Source: Sinorhizobium sp. BG8 (lineage in GTDB: Bacteria; Pseudomonadota; Alphaproteobacteria; Rhizobiales; Rhizobiaceae). From it: a stretch of DNA of 64,000 nt. The notes under the pieces were generated by a model, which was given only the letters and a program-made list of their open reading frames with translations, was not told where the DNA came from and searched no databases. The stretch covers positions 4,049,501-4,113,500 of the forward strand of contig NZ_CP044011.1 of NCBI RefSeq assembly GCF_016864555.1. The letters run 5' to 3'. Both the position numbers and the translations under genes were made by a program. The first letter of the stretch is position 1; each line of letters begins with the position of its first letter. Below are positions 1-8,821 of the stretch, piece by piece.

Positions 1-1285
1 GGTTCGACAGGGGTCTGATCCTGGAGATGCTCGCCAGCGTACCAGCCCGCTTCACGATGCATGCCCGCAACCCCGTGCGCAATGTCGACATCGGCGGCAA
101 CAGCCTGGTCTTCGCCCAGGTGGGGTCCGCCCCTTCGCGTCCGATCGCGACAACGGACGCCGGGCGGGAAACCAGCGGGATTTCCGCAAGCTCGTCAAGC
201 TCGCGCAATGCTACGACGTCATCCACACCACCGGCGGCTATCCGGTCGAACCGGTGGACCTCGATGCTTCGACGCGCCACCTCGACTGCCTGTCCGACCT
301 CGTGAGGCTGACCGACAAGGTCTTCCAGGTGCCGTCGCTCGGACGGCAGCATAACCTCGACGGCATCGAGATGGCGCGCATAGCCCGCGGCGTCTCGATG
401 GAACAGATGGAGACGGAACCGTCGCTCTTCACGATCGTCAACACGTCGTCGCCGCTGAGGATTGACGGGCCGATGCTGGAGGGGATCATCGAGATGTCCT
501 CTCGAAACCAGGTCGTCGTCGTCACGCCCTTCACGCTGGCGGGCGCAACCGCGCCGGTGACGATCGCGGGGGCGCTTGCCCAGCAGAACGCCGAGGCGCT
601 CGCCGGTATTGCGTTTACGCAGATGGTGCGCCGCGGTTCTCCGGTGATGTATGGCGGCTTCACGACGAACATCGATATGAAGACCGGTGCCCCGGCCTAT
701 GGCACTCCGGAATACATGAAGTCCGTGATCGCGGGTGGGCAGCTTGCCCGCAAGTACGGCATTCCGTACCGCACGTCGAACTCCAGCGCGTCGAACACCC
801 TCGACGCCCAGGCGGCGTACGAGGCGGGGTTCTCGTTGTGGGCGCTCGTCCAGGGCGGGGGCAACTTCGTCATGCACGCGGCCGGATGGAGCGAAGGCGG
901 CCTCACCGCCTCCTTCGAGAAGTTCATCCTCGACGTCGAGATGTTGCAGATGGTCGCGGAATTCCTGAGACCCCTTGAGGTCGGCACGGATACGCTGGGA
1001 CTCGACGTCATGCGCGAAGTCGGGCCCGGAGGGCACTTCTTCGGAATGCCGCATACGCTCGCAAGGCAACAGACCGCTTTCCACGCGCCCATGCTCTCCG
1101 ACTGGCGGAGCTTCGAAAGCTGGACCGAAGCAGGCAGCCCGACGACCCACGATCACGCCAACCGGGTCTACAAGGAAAAGCTGCGCAGCTATGAGCAACC
1201 GCATCTCGAACTGGCGATCAAGGAAGAACTGGAGGCCTTCGTCGCCAGACGAAAGGAAGAAGGCGGCGTCACGGCAGACTTTTGA
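1..1285 (+). pseudogene. Trimethylamine/glycine-betaine methyltransferase (MttB) family, 5'-truncated and frameshifted
   Basis: This is the C-terminal part of a corrinoid-dependent methylamine methyltransferase-like protein; the N-terminus lies left of the window. The first segment reads in one frame from base 3 and contains the family-typical ARNPVRNVDIGGN stretch. After about base 130 the homology continues one frame back, through DNGRRAGNQRDFRKLVKLAQ and on to the TGA at 1283-1285. One missing C in the run at 130-133 accounts for the switch. No in-frame amber codon is read through, so it belongs with the non-pyrrolysine members that act on quaternary amines such as glycine betaine; the substrate is inference. 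Either a genuine pseudogene or a sequencing error. Family call is firm. Confidence 0.8.
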
Positions 1286-1481
1286 GACACACATCCGGAA
1301 AAGTGCCGCCCCTCGCCCCGGGGGCGACACTTCAAGACGTCGGCGCGTTCGGACTGCCTTCGTCCACGCTGGAGAAATGAATAGCAGTAGTCGCCGCTTC
1401 AGCGAATGCCGAAGGCGACTTCTCCATGGTTCCGTCCGTTCTTCGCCCTCTCACCTCAGTGGGCTGACGAGCGGGCGACGG

Positions 1482-1928
1482 CTACTCGAACATGATCGAC
1501 CGTACCGAGGAAACCAGTTTGTCTGTCGGGAGGTTGGTGAAGTCCTTGTCGATCTCCGCGGTTGTCTTCTCTCGCGATTTGCTTCCGAGCATGGCGCGCA
1601 GATCGCCGAGCGTCTGCGGCGCGGCGCAGACGATCAGGCGGTCGAACGCCCCCTCATGCGCATAGTCCTCCAGGCGGCCCGCCACTTCCGCCGTAAAACG
1701 CTGCTGCTCGTCGCGCACCGGGTCGCTGCTGTACTCCATCGCCGAGCCCCCAGGCCCATGCGATGAATAGCTGCGCCCCGGCTTGTCCGACATGATGTCC
1801 TTCGCCCGTTTCGGCTCGCTGCGGAAGATCTCCTGCTCCGGGCTCTTCTGCCCGTTCTTCAGAAAATTCACTCCCTTGAGCAGGCGTGCCTGGTTACCGT
1901 CGGCGGCGAGGATCCAAGTGTTTGTCAT
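1482..1928 (-). CDS. Host attachment family protein (PF10116-like)
   Basis: A 148-residue soluble protein that opens MTNTWILAADGNQARLL and matches the family annotated as 'protein required for attachment to host cells', common in rhizobia. The middle has a Ser/Gly/His-rich stretch, then an alpha/beta region (RLIVCAAPQTLGDLRAML), as usual for the family. I chose the ATG at 1926-1928 because AAGGAG lies about nine bases upstream; a start 36 bases earlier has no better support. It stands alone between convergent and divergent neighbours. The biochemical role is not established, and the attachment name rests on family annotation. Confidence 0.8.
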   Translation of the reverse strand: MTNTWILAADGNQARLLKGVNFLKNGQKSPEQEIFRSEPKRAKDIMSDKPGRSYSSHGPGGSAMEYSSDPVRDEQQRFTAEVAGRLEDYAHEGAFDRLIVCAAPQTLGDLRAMLGSKSREKTTAEIDKDFTNLPTDKLVSSVRSIMFE

Positions 1929-2353
1929 CGTATTGCGCTCCTTGGCGGATCCTTGCCGCGACACCCGTTGCCGCGGCCTTTTCTTGCGAGGTCAGTGCGA
2001 CGACCCGCCCGGGCCCAACGCAAGGCCCCCGCATTGGTTCCTACCTCGATCGGAACACGGAGGTTCATGCTGCGCTGCGAAACTATTGCTTGACTTTCAG
2101 GTACAAAAACACGACATGGGGCCTGCGTCACCTTCCGGCCGCCGCGTGAGCGAGCCCTGCGACAGTCCCAATTGGATCGCGGAAGAAGGCTGAGCGCAAG
2201 TAAATAGTTCCGCACGATCGCGGATGACTGCGCCAGACGCCTCTATCAACCTACAAGTTCCCAAATCACGCGGGGTTCTTGACGCCAAACGAAACCGGAA
2301 CGGCATGGTGCCGTTGCGGGTAACGTGTTTGGCGCCCCGAAAGGCATATTGAC
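1929..2353. other. Intergenic region, divergent promoters
   Basis: 425 bases between the divergent attachment gene and rhlE. I see no convincing gene. A small hairpin (AACGGCA at 2299-2305, TGCCGTT at 2309-2315) lies about 40 bases before the rhlE start, probably in its 5' leader. No clear sigma-70 box pair was found. Confidence 0.5.
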
Positions 2354-3865
2354 TTGACCACTTTTCACGACCTCGGCCTGTCGAAGAATATTCTTGCAGC
2401 GCTTGCAGCGCTCGGCTTCGACAAGCCGACGCCGATCCAGGAAAAGGCCATTCCGCTGGTCCTGGCAGGCAACGATCTGATCGGCCTCGCCCAGACGGGT
2501 ACCGGCAAGACGGCCGCCTTCGGCCTTCCGATGATCGAGCGGCTGCTCGCCGACACCCGGCGCCCTGACCCGCGCAACATCCGCGCCCTGGTACTCGCCC
2601 CGACCCGCGAACTGGTGAACCAGATCGCCGACAACCTGCGCGACTTCGTCAAGAAGACGCCGCTGCGCGTCGTCACCGTCGTCGGCGGTGCCTCCATCAA
2701 CAAGCAGTCGCAGATGCTGGAGCGCGGCACCGACATCCTCGTTGCCACCCCCGGCCGCCTGCTCGACCTTGTCTCCCGGAAATCGGTGACGCTGACGCAA
2801 GCCCGCTATCTCGTGCTCGACGAAGCCGACCAGATGCTGGACCTCGGCTTCATCCATGACCTCCGCAAGATTTCGAAGCTCGTGCCGAAGAACCGCCAGA
2901 CCCTGCTGTTCTCCGCCACCATGCCGAAGCTGATCGCCGAACTTGCCGGTGAATACCTCACCAACCCCATGAAGGTCGAGGTTACGCCTCCCGGCAAGGC
3001 TGCCGACAAGGTCGAGCAGTATGTCCACTTCGTGCCCGGAAAGGACCAGAAGACCCAGATCCTCAAGCAGTCCCTGAACGACAATCCGGATGGTCTGTCG
3101 CTCATCTTTTCGCGCACGAAGCATGGCGCCGAAAAGCTGATGAAGCATCTGGATCACATCGGCTTCAAGGCCGCCTCGATCCACGGCAACAAGAGCCAGG
3201 GCCAGCGCGAGCGCGCCCTCAAGGCATTCCGTGATGGCGAAATCCGCGTTCTCGTCGCAACCGACGTTGCGGCCCGCGGCATCGACATTCCGGGCGTCAC
3301 CCACGTCTACAACTACGACCTCCCCGAGGTACCGGACGCCTACGTCCACCGCATCGGCCGCACCGCCCGCAACGGACGCGATGGCATTGCGATCGCCTTC
3401 TGCGCGCCTGACGACATTCGCCTGCTGCGCGACATCGAGAAGCTGATGGGCATCAACATCGCAGTGGCGAGCGGCGAGCCTCCGGTCTCCGTCCCGGGTC
3501 CCGGCGGCAAGTCCCGCAAGGGTCGCGGCGGCAATGGCGGCGGACGCAACGGCGGCCAGCACCGCCAGCCCCGGCCGCAGGGCCAGGGTGCACGCGGCCT
3601 GCATGGCCAGCGGCAGTCGGAACACGGCGGCGAGGGGCAGATCGTCGATCGCGGCTTCAGTGACCGCCCGCAGCGCCAGGAACGCCGTGCCGAAGCCGGA
3701 GCCCACGAAGGGACCGGCAACGGCAACAGGCACGCACCCGGCCGCCCTGCCCAGAAGCAGGGCGATCCGCGCAATCGCAACCATGCCGGCGGCCGTCCGC
3801 AGAACAAGGGCGGCAACCGCGGCCAGACGCGCAAGCCGAACGGGCAGCGTCGCGAACAGGCCTGA
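2354..3865 (+). CDS. rhlE: DEAD-box ATP-dependent RNA helicase RhlE
   Basis: A 503-residue cytoplasmic RNA helicase. Q motif near residues 22-29 (GFDKPTPIQ), Walker A AQTGTGKT at 46-53, PTREL near 83, DEAD at 156-159, SAT at 187-189, ARGID and HRIGRTAR in the second RecA domain. The last ~120 residues are a low-complexity tail rich in Gly, Arg, Gln and Asn, typical of RhlE proteins and used for RNA binding. The start is TTG at 2354, because MTTFHDLGLS is where family homology begins and no ATG fits. Monocistronic. Likely roles are ribosome assembly and RNA turnover in the cold (family knowledge). Confidence 0.93.
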   Translation: MTTFHDLGLSKNILAALAALGFDKPTPIQEKAIPLVLAGNDLIGLAQTGTGKTAAFGLPMIERLLADTRRPDPRNIRALVLAPTRELVNQIADNLRDFVKKTPLRVVTVVGGASINKQSQMLERGTDILVATPGRLLDLVSRKSVTLTQARYLVLDEADQMLDLGFIHDLRKISKLVPKNRQTLLFSATMPKLIAELAGEYLTNPMKVEVTPPGKAADKVEQYVHFVPGKDQKTQILKQSLNDNPDGLSLIFSRTKHGAEKLMKHLDHIGFKAASIHGNKSQGQRERALKAFRDGEIRVLVATDVAARGIDIPGVTHVYNYDLPEVPDAYVHRIGRTARNGRDGIAIAFCAPDDIRLLRDIEKLMGINIAVASGEPPVSVPGPGGKSRKGRGGNGGGRNGGQHRQPRPQGQGARGLHGQRQSEHGGEGQIVDRGFSDRPQRQERRAEAGAHEGTGNGNRHAPGRPAQKQGDPRNRNHAGGRPQNKGGNRGQTRKPNGQRREQA

Positions 3866-3991
3866 AACATGCTCCCCGGAAAAGCTTGGCGGTTCCGGGA
3901 GATAGCATGCTGGCAAGGCAATGAGCCAGAGCGTGAATGGCAAATCCGAAGGATTGCGGTACGCCTTGGACCTTGACGAGAGAGAATTCGG

Positions 3992-4020
3992 AAACGGCGG
4001 GCTTCGGTCCGCCGTTTTCA
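3992..4020 (+). terminator. Hairpin terminator between rhlE and the converging transporter gene
   Basis: AAACGGCGG (3992-4000) and CCGCCGTTT (4009-4017) form a 9-bp stem around GCTTCGGT, followed by TTTTC. It lies about 125 bases past rhlE and 20 bases past the stop of the converging transporter gene, so it could serve both. Confidence 0.6.
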
Positions 4021-4039
4021 TGTCTGCCGGATCTCGCCG

Positions 4040-4930
4040 CTACTCGGCCGGGACGGACTGCGTATCGCGCCGATTGGCGAGATAGACGCCGGCAGCGACG
4101 ATGGCTGTCCCAACGATCATCGTCGGGGTCAGTTGCTCCCCGAAAACGACCGCGGCCTGAAGCGCGGCGAGCGGCGGCACGAGGTAGATCAGGGACGCGG
4201 CACGCGCCACCTGCCCGCGCCTGAGCAGATAGAGCAGCAGCAGGATTGCGCTCATCGAAATTCCGAGTACCGACCAAACCATCAGGGCCACGAAGCCGAG
4301 CGAAATTTCGACGCGCATGGTCTCCAGCATTGCCGCAAGCGGCAGCGTGACGAGAAGCGCACCGAGATATTGCAGCGTTGCGATCGCCCGGATATCGCCC
4401 GTGTGCAGGTGCTGCTTCTGGTAAATCGTACCGTAGGTGACCGACACCATCCCGAGGATGTTGATGATGAGGGCTGCAGTCGGAATCGCCGCGGCGCCGA
4501 CGCCCATCAATTTCGGCAGGATTGCGATCGCCACGCCGAGAAAGCCGAGGCAAAGGCCGGTCTTCTGCATCGCACTCAACCGCTCCCCGATGAAGAAGGG
4601 AGCAGCGAGCGCCGTCATCAGGGGCTGCAGCGCCGCGATGATGCTCGACAGCGCGGCAGGTACGCCCTCTCCGATCGCCCACCAGACCGCGCCGAGGTAA
4701 AAGCCGTGCAGGAACATCCCGGACACGACCGCATGCAGCACGGTCTTGCGATCCGTGGGCCATTCGACATTGGAGTAGAGACAGAGGAGCAGGAAACAGA
4801 TGGCTGCGAGCGCGTAGCGCAGCGTCAGGAAGGTAAGCGGCTCCGATACGATCCCCCCGAACTTCGCCGCGACCCACCCGGTAGACCACAGGAGAACGAA
4901 GACGGCCGGAGCCATGCGATAGAGACTCAT
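4040..4930 (-). CDS. EamA/DMT-family transporter
   Basis: A 296-residue inner-membrane protein with about ten predicted hydrophobic helices in two EamA repeats, e.g. VFVLLWSTGWVAAKFGG near the N-terminus and LIYLVPPLAALQAAVVFGE in the second repeat. The family exports metabolites or amino acids; the substrate cannot be read from sequence. I chose the ATG at 4928-4930 (MSLYRMAP), preceded by CGGAG, over a start ten codons earlier. It converges with rhlE and diverges from the ATP-grasp operon. Confidence 0.85.
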   Translation of the reverse strand: MSLYRMAPAVFVLLWSTGWVAAKFGGIVSEPLTFLTLRYALAAICFLLLCLYSNVEWPTDRKTVLHAVVSGMFLHGFYLGAVWWAIGEGVPAALSSIIAALQPLMTALAAPFFIGERLSAMQKTGLCLGFLGVAIAILPKLMGVGAAAIPTAALIINILGMVSVTYGTIYQKQHLHTGDIRAIATLQYLGALLVTLPLAAMLETMRVEISLGFVALMVWSVLGISMSAILLLLYLLRRGQVARAASLIYLVPPLAALQAAVVFGEQLTPTMIVGTAIVAAGVYLANRRDTQSVPAE

Positions 4931-5260
4931 GCAAACTCCGGTGGCGGGAAGCTGGATCAAACGGTGGGCCTGAAGCGTTAAGCCCGGCCACCTGGATCGT
5001 CAAAGCAAAAATCCTGATGCTATTGTTCAAGGGGACGCGAAATACCGCACGAGAATGCGGCGATTGCCTATTCCTTGATCAATTTCATCCTTCGACGCCC
5101 GGGCTGGAACCGCTTTCCGGCCGGCAAGCGCGGCGGTTTCGCCGATGCTTGCCGCTCCCGAGTATCGGCAAAACCGTTGGAATGCAGTGCAATATTTCTT
5201 CCTCGTAAATTGAGCATGGTTCTTGCATTGCCCAAGGCATTGTACTCAAATGGCATAAAA
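4931..5260. other. Divergent intergenic region before the ATP-grasp operon
   Basis: 330 bases between a minus-strand transporter and the plus-strand ATP-grasp gene. It should hold both promoters. No separate gene, repeat or strong operator is visible. In-frame alternative starts for the ATP-grasp gene lie at 5075 (TTG) and 5216 (ATG), without Shine-Dalgarno support. Confidence 0.4.
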
Positions 5261-6685
5261 ATGGGGAATAAGCCGTTGGCATTTGACGAAATGATGAATA
5301 CGGGCGAAGACCCGCGCCAACCCTATGAAAACTATCACGATTGGTATTCCAACCAGGACCGGGCCCGCCTGATCGCAAAATCCAGGGATGCAGAAAATCT
5401 CTTCCGCAAGACGGGCATCACCTTTGCTGTCTACGGGCATGCGGATTCGTCGGAAAAGCTCATTCCCTTCGACATCATACCCCGCATCATATCCGGCCGC
5501 GAATGGCGAAAGCTGGCCCAGGGCATCGAGCAGCGCGTGATCGCGCTCAACTCGTTTCTCGATGACATCTATCACAAGCAGGAGATCATCAAGGCGGGCA
5601 GGATCCCCCGCGAACTGATCGAGCGTAACGAGGCTTTCCTGCCGCAGATGATCGGTTTCAAGCCGCCGGGCGGGGTTTACACGCACATCGTCGGCACTGA
5701 CATTGTGCGCACCGGCGAGGATCAGTTCTACGTGCTGGAAGACAATGCCCGCACGCCGTCCGGGGTCAGCTACATGCTGGAAAACCGCGAGACGATGATG
5801 CAGATGTTTCCGGAACTGTTCCAGCGCAACAAGGTGCGCCCCGTCGAAAACTACCCGAACCTGCTGCGCCAGAGCCTTGCTTCGCTTGCACCGCCTGGCT
5901 GTTCGGGCCGGCCGCGCGTCGCCGTCCTCACGCCGGGCATCTTCAATTCGGCCTTCTACGAGCACGCATTCCTCGCCGACATGATGGGCGTCGAGCTGGT
6001 CGAGGGATCCGATCTGCGGGTGATTGACGGCAAGGTCAAGATGCGCACGACGCGCGGTTACGAGGCCATCGACGTTCTCTACCGCCGCGTCGACGACGAC
6101 TTTCTCGACCCCCTCACCTTCCGTCCGGATTCGGCGCTCGGCGTTCCCGGTATCATGGACGTCTATCGCGCCGGAAACATCACGATCGCCAATGCCCCCG
6201 GCACCGGAATTTCCGACGACAAGGCCATCTATTCCTACATGCCGGAGATCGTCGAGTTCTATACCGGCCGCAAGCCGCTCCTGGAAAACGTTCCCACCTG
6301 GCGATGCTCGGAACCGGACAGCCTGAAGTATGTGCTCGAGCATCTGCACGAGCTGGTAGTCAAGGAAGTCCACGGCTCCGGCGGCTACGGAATGCTCGTC
6401 GGTCCGACCGCTACGAAGAAGGAGCGGATCGCGTTCGCGGAAAAACTGAAGAGCCGGCCGGCCAACTATATCGCCCAGCCAACGCTCTCGCTTTCCACCG
6501 TGCCCATCCTCGTCAACAAGGGGATAGCCCCGAGACACGTGGACCTGCGCCCTTACGTGCTGGTCTCCGACAAGGTGCAGATCATTCCGGGCGGGCTGAC
6601 CCGCGTTGCCCTGAAGGCCGGGTCCCTGGTGGTGAATTCCAGCCAGGGCGGCGGCACCAAGGACACCTGGGTACTGGAGGACTGA
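5261..6685 (+). CDS. Circularly permuted ATP-grasp protein (DUF404/DUF407 type)
   Basis: A 474-residue protein of the circularly permuted ATP-grasp type 1 family, which forms an amide or peptide-like bond using ATP; the substrate is unknown. Recognisable stretches are YVLEDNARTPSGVSYMLENR, GPRIVDVLYRR-like 'IDVLYRRVDDD', VKEVHGSGGYGMLVGP and the C-terminal SSQGGGTKDTWVLED. The start is placed at ATG 5261 (MGNKPLAFDEM), where family homology begins; the Shine-Dalgarno is weak. It heads a three-gene operon with the alpha-E protein (6-base gap) and a transglutaminase-like protein, a trio found together across bacteria and thought to build or modify a peptide. Adjacency supports a joint pathway. 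Confidence 0.88.
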   Translation: MGNKPLAFDEMMNTGEDPRQPYENYHDWYSNQDRARLIAKSRDAENLFRKTGITFAVYGHADSSEKLIPFDIIPRIISGREWRKLAQGIEQRVIALNSFLDDIYHKQEIIKAGRIPRELIERNEAFLPQMIGFKPPGGVYTHIVGTDIVRTGEDQFYVLEDNARTPSGVSYMLENRETMMQMFPELFQRNKVRPVENYPNLLRQSLASLAPPGCSGRPRVAVLTPGIFNSAFYEHAFLADMMGVELVEGSDLRVIDGKVKMRTTRGYEAIDVLYRRVDDDFLDPLTFRPDSALGVPGIMDVYRAGNITIANAPGTGISDDKAIYSYMPEIVEFYTGRKPLLENVPTWRCSEPDSLKYVLEHLHELVVKEVHGSGGYGMLVGPTATKKERIAFAEKLKSRPANYIAQPTLSLSTVPILVNKGIAPRHVDLRPYVLVSDKVQIIPGGLTRVALKAGSLVVNSSQGGGTKDTWVLED

Positions 6686-6691
6686 AGCGCG

Positions 6692-7633
6692 ATGCTGGGT
6701 AGAACTGCAAACGGGCTCTACTGGATGTTCCGGTACATCGAGCGCGGCGAGAATACCGCGCGCCTGATCGACGCGGGCCTTCGCATGTCACTGACGCGCA
6801 GCGGCGCGACGGAGGACGACTGGGACGGCGTTCTGCAAAGCGCGGGCGTGCGCGAAGACTATGACCAGGTCCACAACACGCTGACGAGCGCGGATGCGAT
6901 CGACTATCTGCTGCGCGATCGTGCGAACCCCTCGAGCGTGATGTCCTGCGTGGAAGCCGCCCGCAACAATGCGCGCATGGTGCGAACTGCGCTCACCCGG
7001 GAGACCTGGGAGGCCACCAACGAGTGCTGGATCGAACTCAAGCAGATGTTGTCGAAACGGGCCCGCCCCGCCGACATGCCCGAGATCATCGACAGGATCA
7101 AGCACCGGGCGGGGCTGATACGTGGCGCCTTCCACGGCACGATGCTCCGCGACGACATCTACAATTTCTCGCGCATCGGCACCTTCATCGAACGTGCTGA
7201 CAACACCGCGCGGATCCTGGACGTGAAGTACTACGTGCTCCTGCCGGCGATCTCGCAGGTCGGATCGTCCCTCGACAACATGCAGTGGGAATCGATCCTG
7301 CGCTCCGTGTCGGCGCACCGGTCCTACGGCTGGGTCTATGACGGCGAATACAAACCCGCCAACATCGCGGACTTCCTGATCCTCAACGGGCGGATGCCCC
7401 GTTCGCTGGCCTACAGCTATGACAAGATCGTCGCCAATCTCGGCTATCTTGCGCGGCTCTACGGCGAAACCCATCCCGCCCATGAGACCGCCTCCGCGAC
7501 GTTGATGCTCCTGCGCAACCGCGCGATAGAGGAAATCATGGAACAGGGGCTGCATGAATTCATCGAGGAGTTCATCATCCACAACAACAGGCTGGGACAG
7601 GAAATCTCGGACGGGTACCGCTTCTACCAGTAG
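6692..7633 (+). CDS. Alpha-E domain protein (DUF403)
   Basis: A 313-residue mostly alpha-helical protein that opens MLGRTANGLYWMFRYIERGE, the signature of the alpha-E family. Conserved stretches RIGTFIERADNTARILDVKY and RSVSAHRSYGWVY are present. Function unknown; it is nearly always encoded next to a circularly permuted ATP-grasp protein and a transglutaminase-like protease, as here (6 bases after the ATP-grasp stop). No signal peptide or membrane helix is visible. Confidence 0.9.
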   Translation: MLGRTANGLYWMFRYIERGENTARLIDAGLRMSLTRSGATEDDWDGVLQSAGVREDYDQVHNTLTSADAIDYLLRDRANPSSVMSCVEAARNNARMVRTALTRETWEATNECWIELKQMLSKRARPADMPEIIDRIKHRAGLIRGAFHGTMLRDDIYNFSRIGTFIERADNTARILDVKYYVLLPAISQVGSSLDNMQWESILRSVSAHRSYGWVYDGEYKPANIADFLILNGRMPRSLAYSYDKIVANLGYLARLYGETHPAHETASATLMLLRNRAIEEIMEQGLHEFIEEFIIHNNRLGQEISDGYRFYQ

Positions 7634-7661
7634 CGGATGTAACGATGAGGAACAGCAGACC

Positions 7662-8483
7662 ATGCGTCTGAAAATCAGCCACACGACGGAATATCACTAC
7701 GCCAGCCCGGTCCAGTATTCCCTTCAGCGCCTGCGTCTGACGCCGAAGAACCAGCCTGGGCAGACTGTCGTCGAATGGAAGACCACGGTTCACGGCGTGC
7801 ATGTCGAGGCCGACTACGCCGATCACTTCGGAAATCAGGTCCAGCTCGTCAGCACCGATGCCGAACAGCACACGATCCGCATCGTGGCGGAAGGCGAGGT
7901 CGAGACTGAGGACCGTGCGGGTGTCTTCGGTCCTCACCAGGGGTTCGTTCCGCTCTGGCTCTATCTGCGCGAAACGCCGCTGACCAAGCCAGCCAAGCCC
8001 GTGCGCAATCTCGCCAAGTCCATGGTTGGCGACAACGAACTGGCGCGCATGCACGCGCTGATGGCCGCAATCCACGAGACGATCGAGTACAGGCCGGGCG
8101 AAACGGGAACCCATACCACAGCGGAACAGGCACTCCTCGCCAGGAGCGGCGTCTGCCAGGACCATGCGCACGTGATGATTGCTGCCGCACGGGTACTGGG
8201 CCTGCCGGCACGCTATGTCTCGGGCTATCTCAGGATGTCCGGCACAGACGACCAGACGGCCAGCCACGCATGGGCCGAAGTCCATATACCCTCGCTCGGC
8301 TGGGTCGGCTTCGATCCCGCAAACGACATCTGCCCCAATGAGAACTACGTGCGGCTGGCAACGGGCCTCGACTACCGTGATGCCGCGCCGGTCTCGGGCC
8401 TGGTAAACGGGTCGACGACGGAAACGATGAAGGTGAGCATCAAGGTCGAACCGTCCGGGCAAAGCCAGAGCCAAAGCCAGTAA
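7662..8483 (+). CDS. Transglutaminase-like cysteine protease family protein
   Basis: A 273-residue protein with the bacterial transglutaminase N-terminal beta domain (MRLKISHTTEYHYASPVQYS) and a transglutaminase core. The triad is visible as Cys165 in RSGVCQDHAH, His202 in SHAWAEV and Asp218 in VGFDPAND. Such proteins usually act as cytoplasmic cysteine proteases or amidases. The ATG at 7662 has GAGGA upstream; an in-frame extension into the alpha-E gene lacks homology. Third gene of the ATP-grasp/alpha-E operon. A short Gln/Ser tail ends the protein. Confidence 0.9.
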   Translation: MRLKISHTTEYHYASPVQYSLQRLRLTPKNQPGQTVVEWKTTVHGVHVEADYADHFGNQVQLVSTDAEQHTIRIVAEGEVETEDRAGVFGPHQGFVPLWLYLRETPLTKPAKPVRNLAKSMVGDNELARMHALMAAIHETIEYRPGETGTHTTAEQALLARSGVCQDHAHVMIAAARVLGLPARYVSGYLRMSGTDDQTASHAWAEVHIPSLGWVGFDPANDICPNENYVRLATGLDYRDAAPVSGLVNGSTTETMKVSIKVEPSGQSQSQSQ

Positions 8484-8821
8484 TCGTCCGCTCCAGCGTG
8501 ACGCATCAGCGGCAACGACATAGAGCCCGGGTCCGTACGGACAGATTCCGCCTTTACCACATGCGGCGGCAGTGCACATGCTGCCGTCTCCAGGAGATCC
8601 AACGCCTCTCCGGATCCCACGCGGTCGCATCGCCGCCAAGGCCGAGAAAGAAATCCGGACAGGTACCGAAGAAATGAGAAAAGGCAGGGTCTTCACCCTG
8701 CCTTTTCATTGATTTGCGGTTTTGAATGCTGCCCGGCTAGAGCTTGTCCGCTTTTCGCCAGACCACGAAAATGCTCCGACTTTCAGTCTTGGCGCAATTC
8801 CGGTCTCAAAGCCGCGTTGCT
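8484..8821. other. Intergenic region between converging operons
   Basis: 338 bases between the converging transglutaminase and dehydratase genes. Apart from the hairpin terminator at 8681-8708, no gene or repeat is supported. Confidence 0.5.
8681..8708 (+). terminator. Bidirectional rho-independent terminator
   Basis: AAGGCAGGGT (8681-8690), loop CTTC, ACCCTGCCTT (8695-8704), then TTCATT on the plus strand and TTCTC on the minus strand. A perfect 10-bp stem between converging operons, well placed to stop both. Confidence 0.8.

Noticed and set aside
3657-5030. Long minus-strand frame across the rhlE tail and the transporter gene
   Set aside because: Arg/Pro/Ala-rich translation without domains; it is the shadow of the GC-rich genes in other frames.
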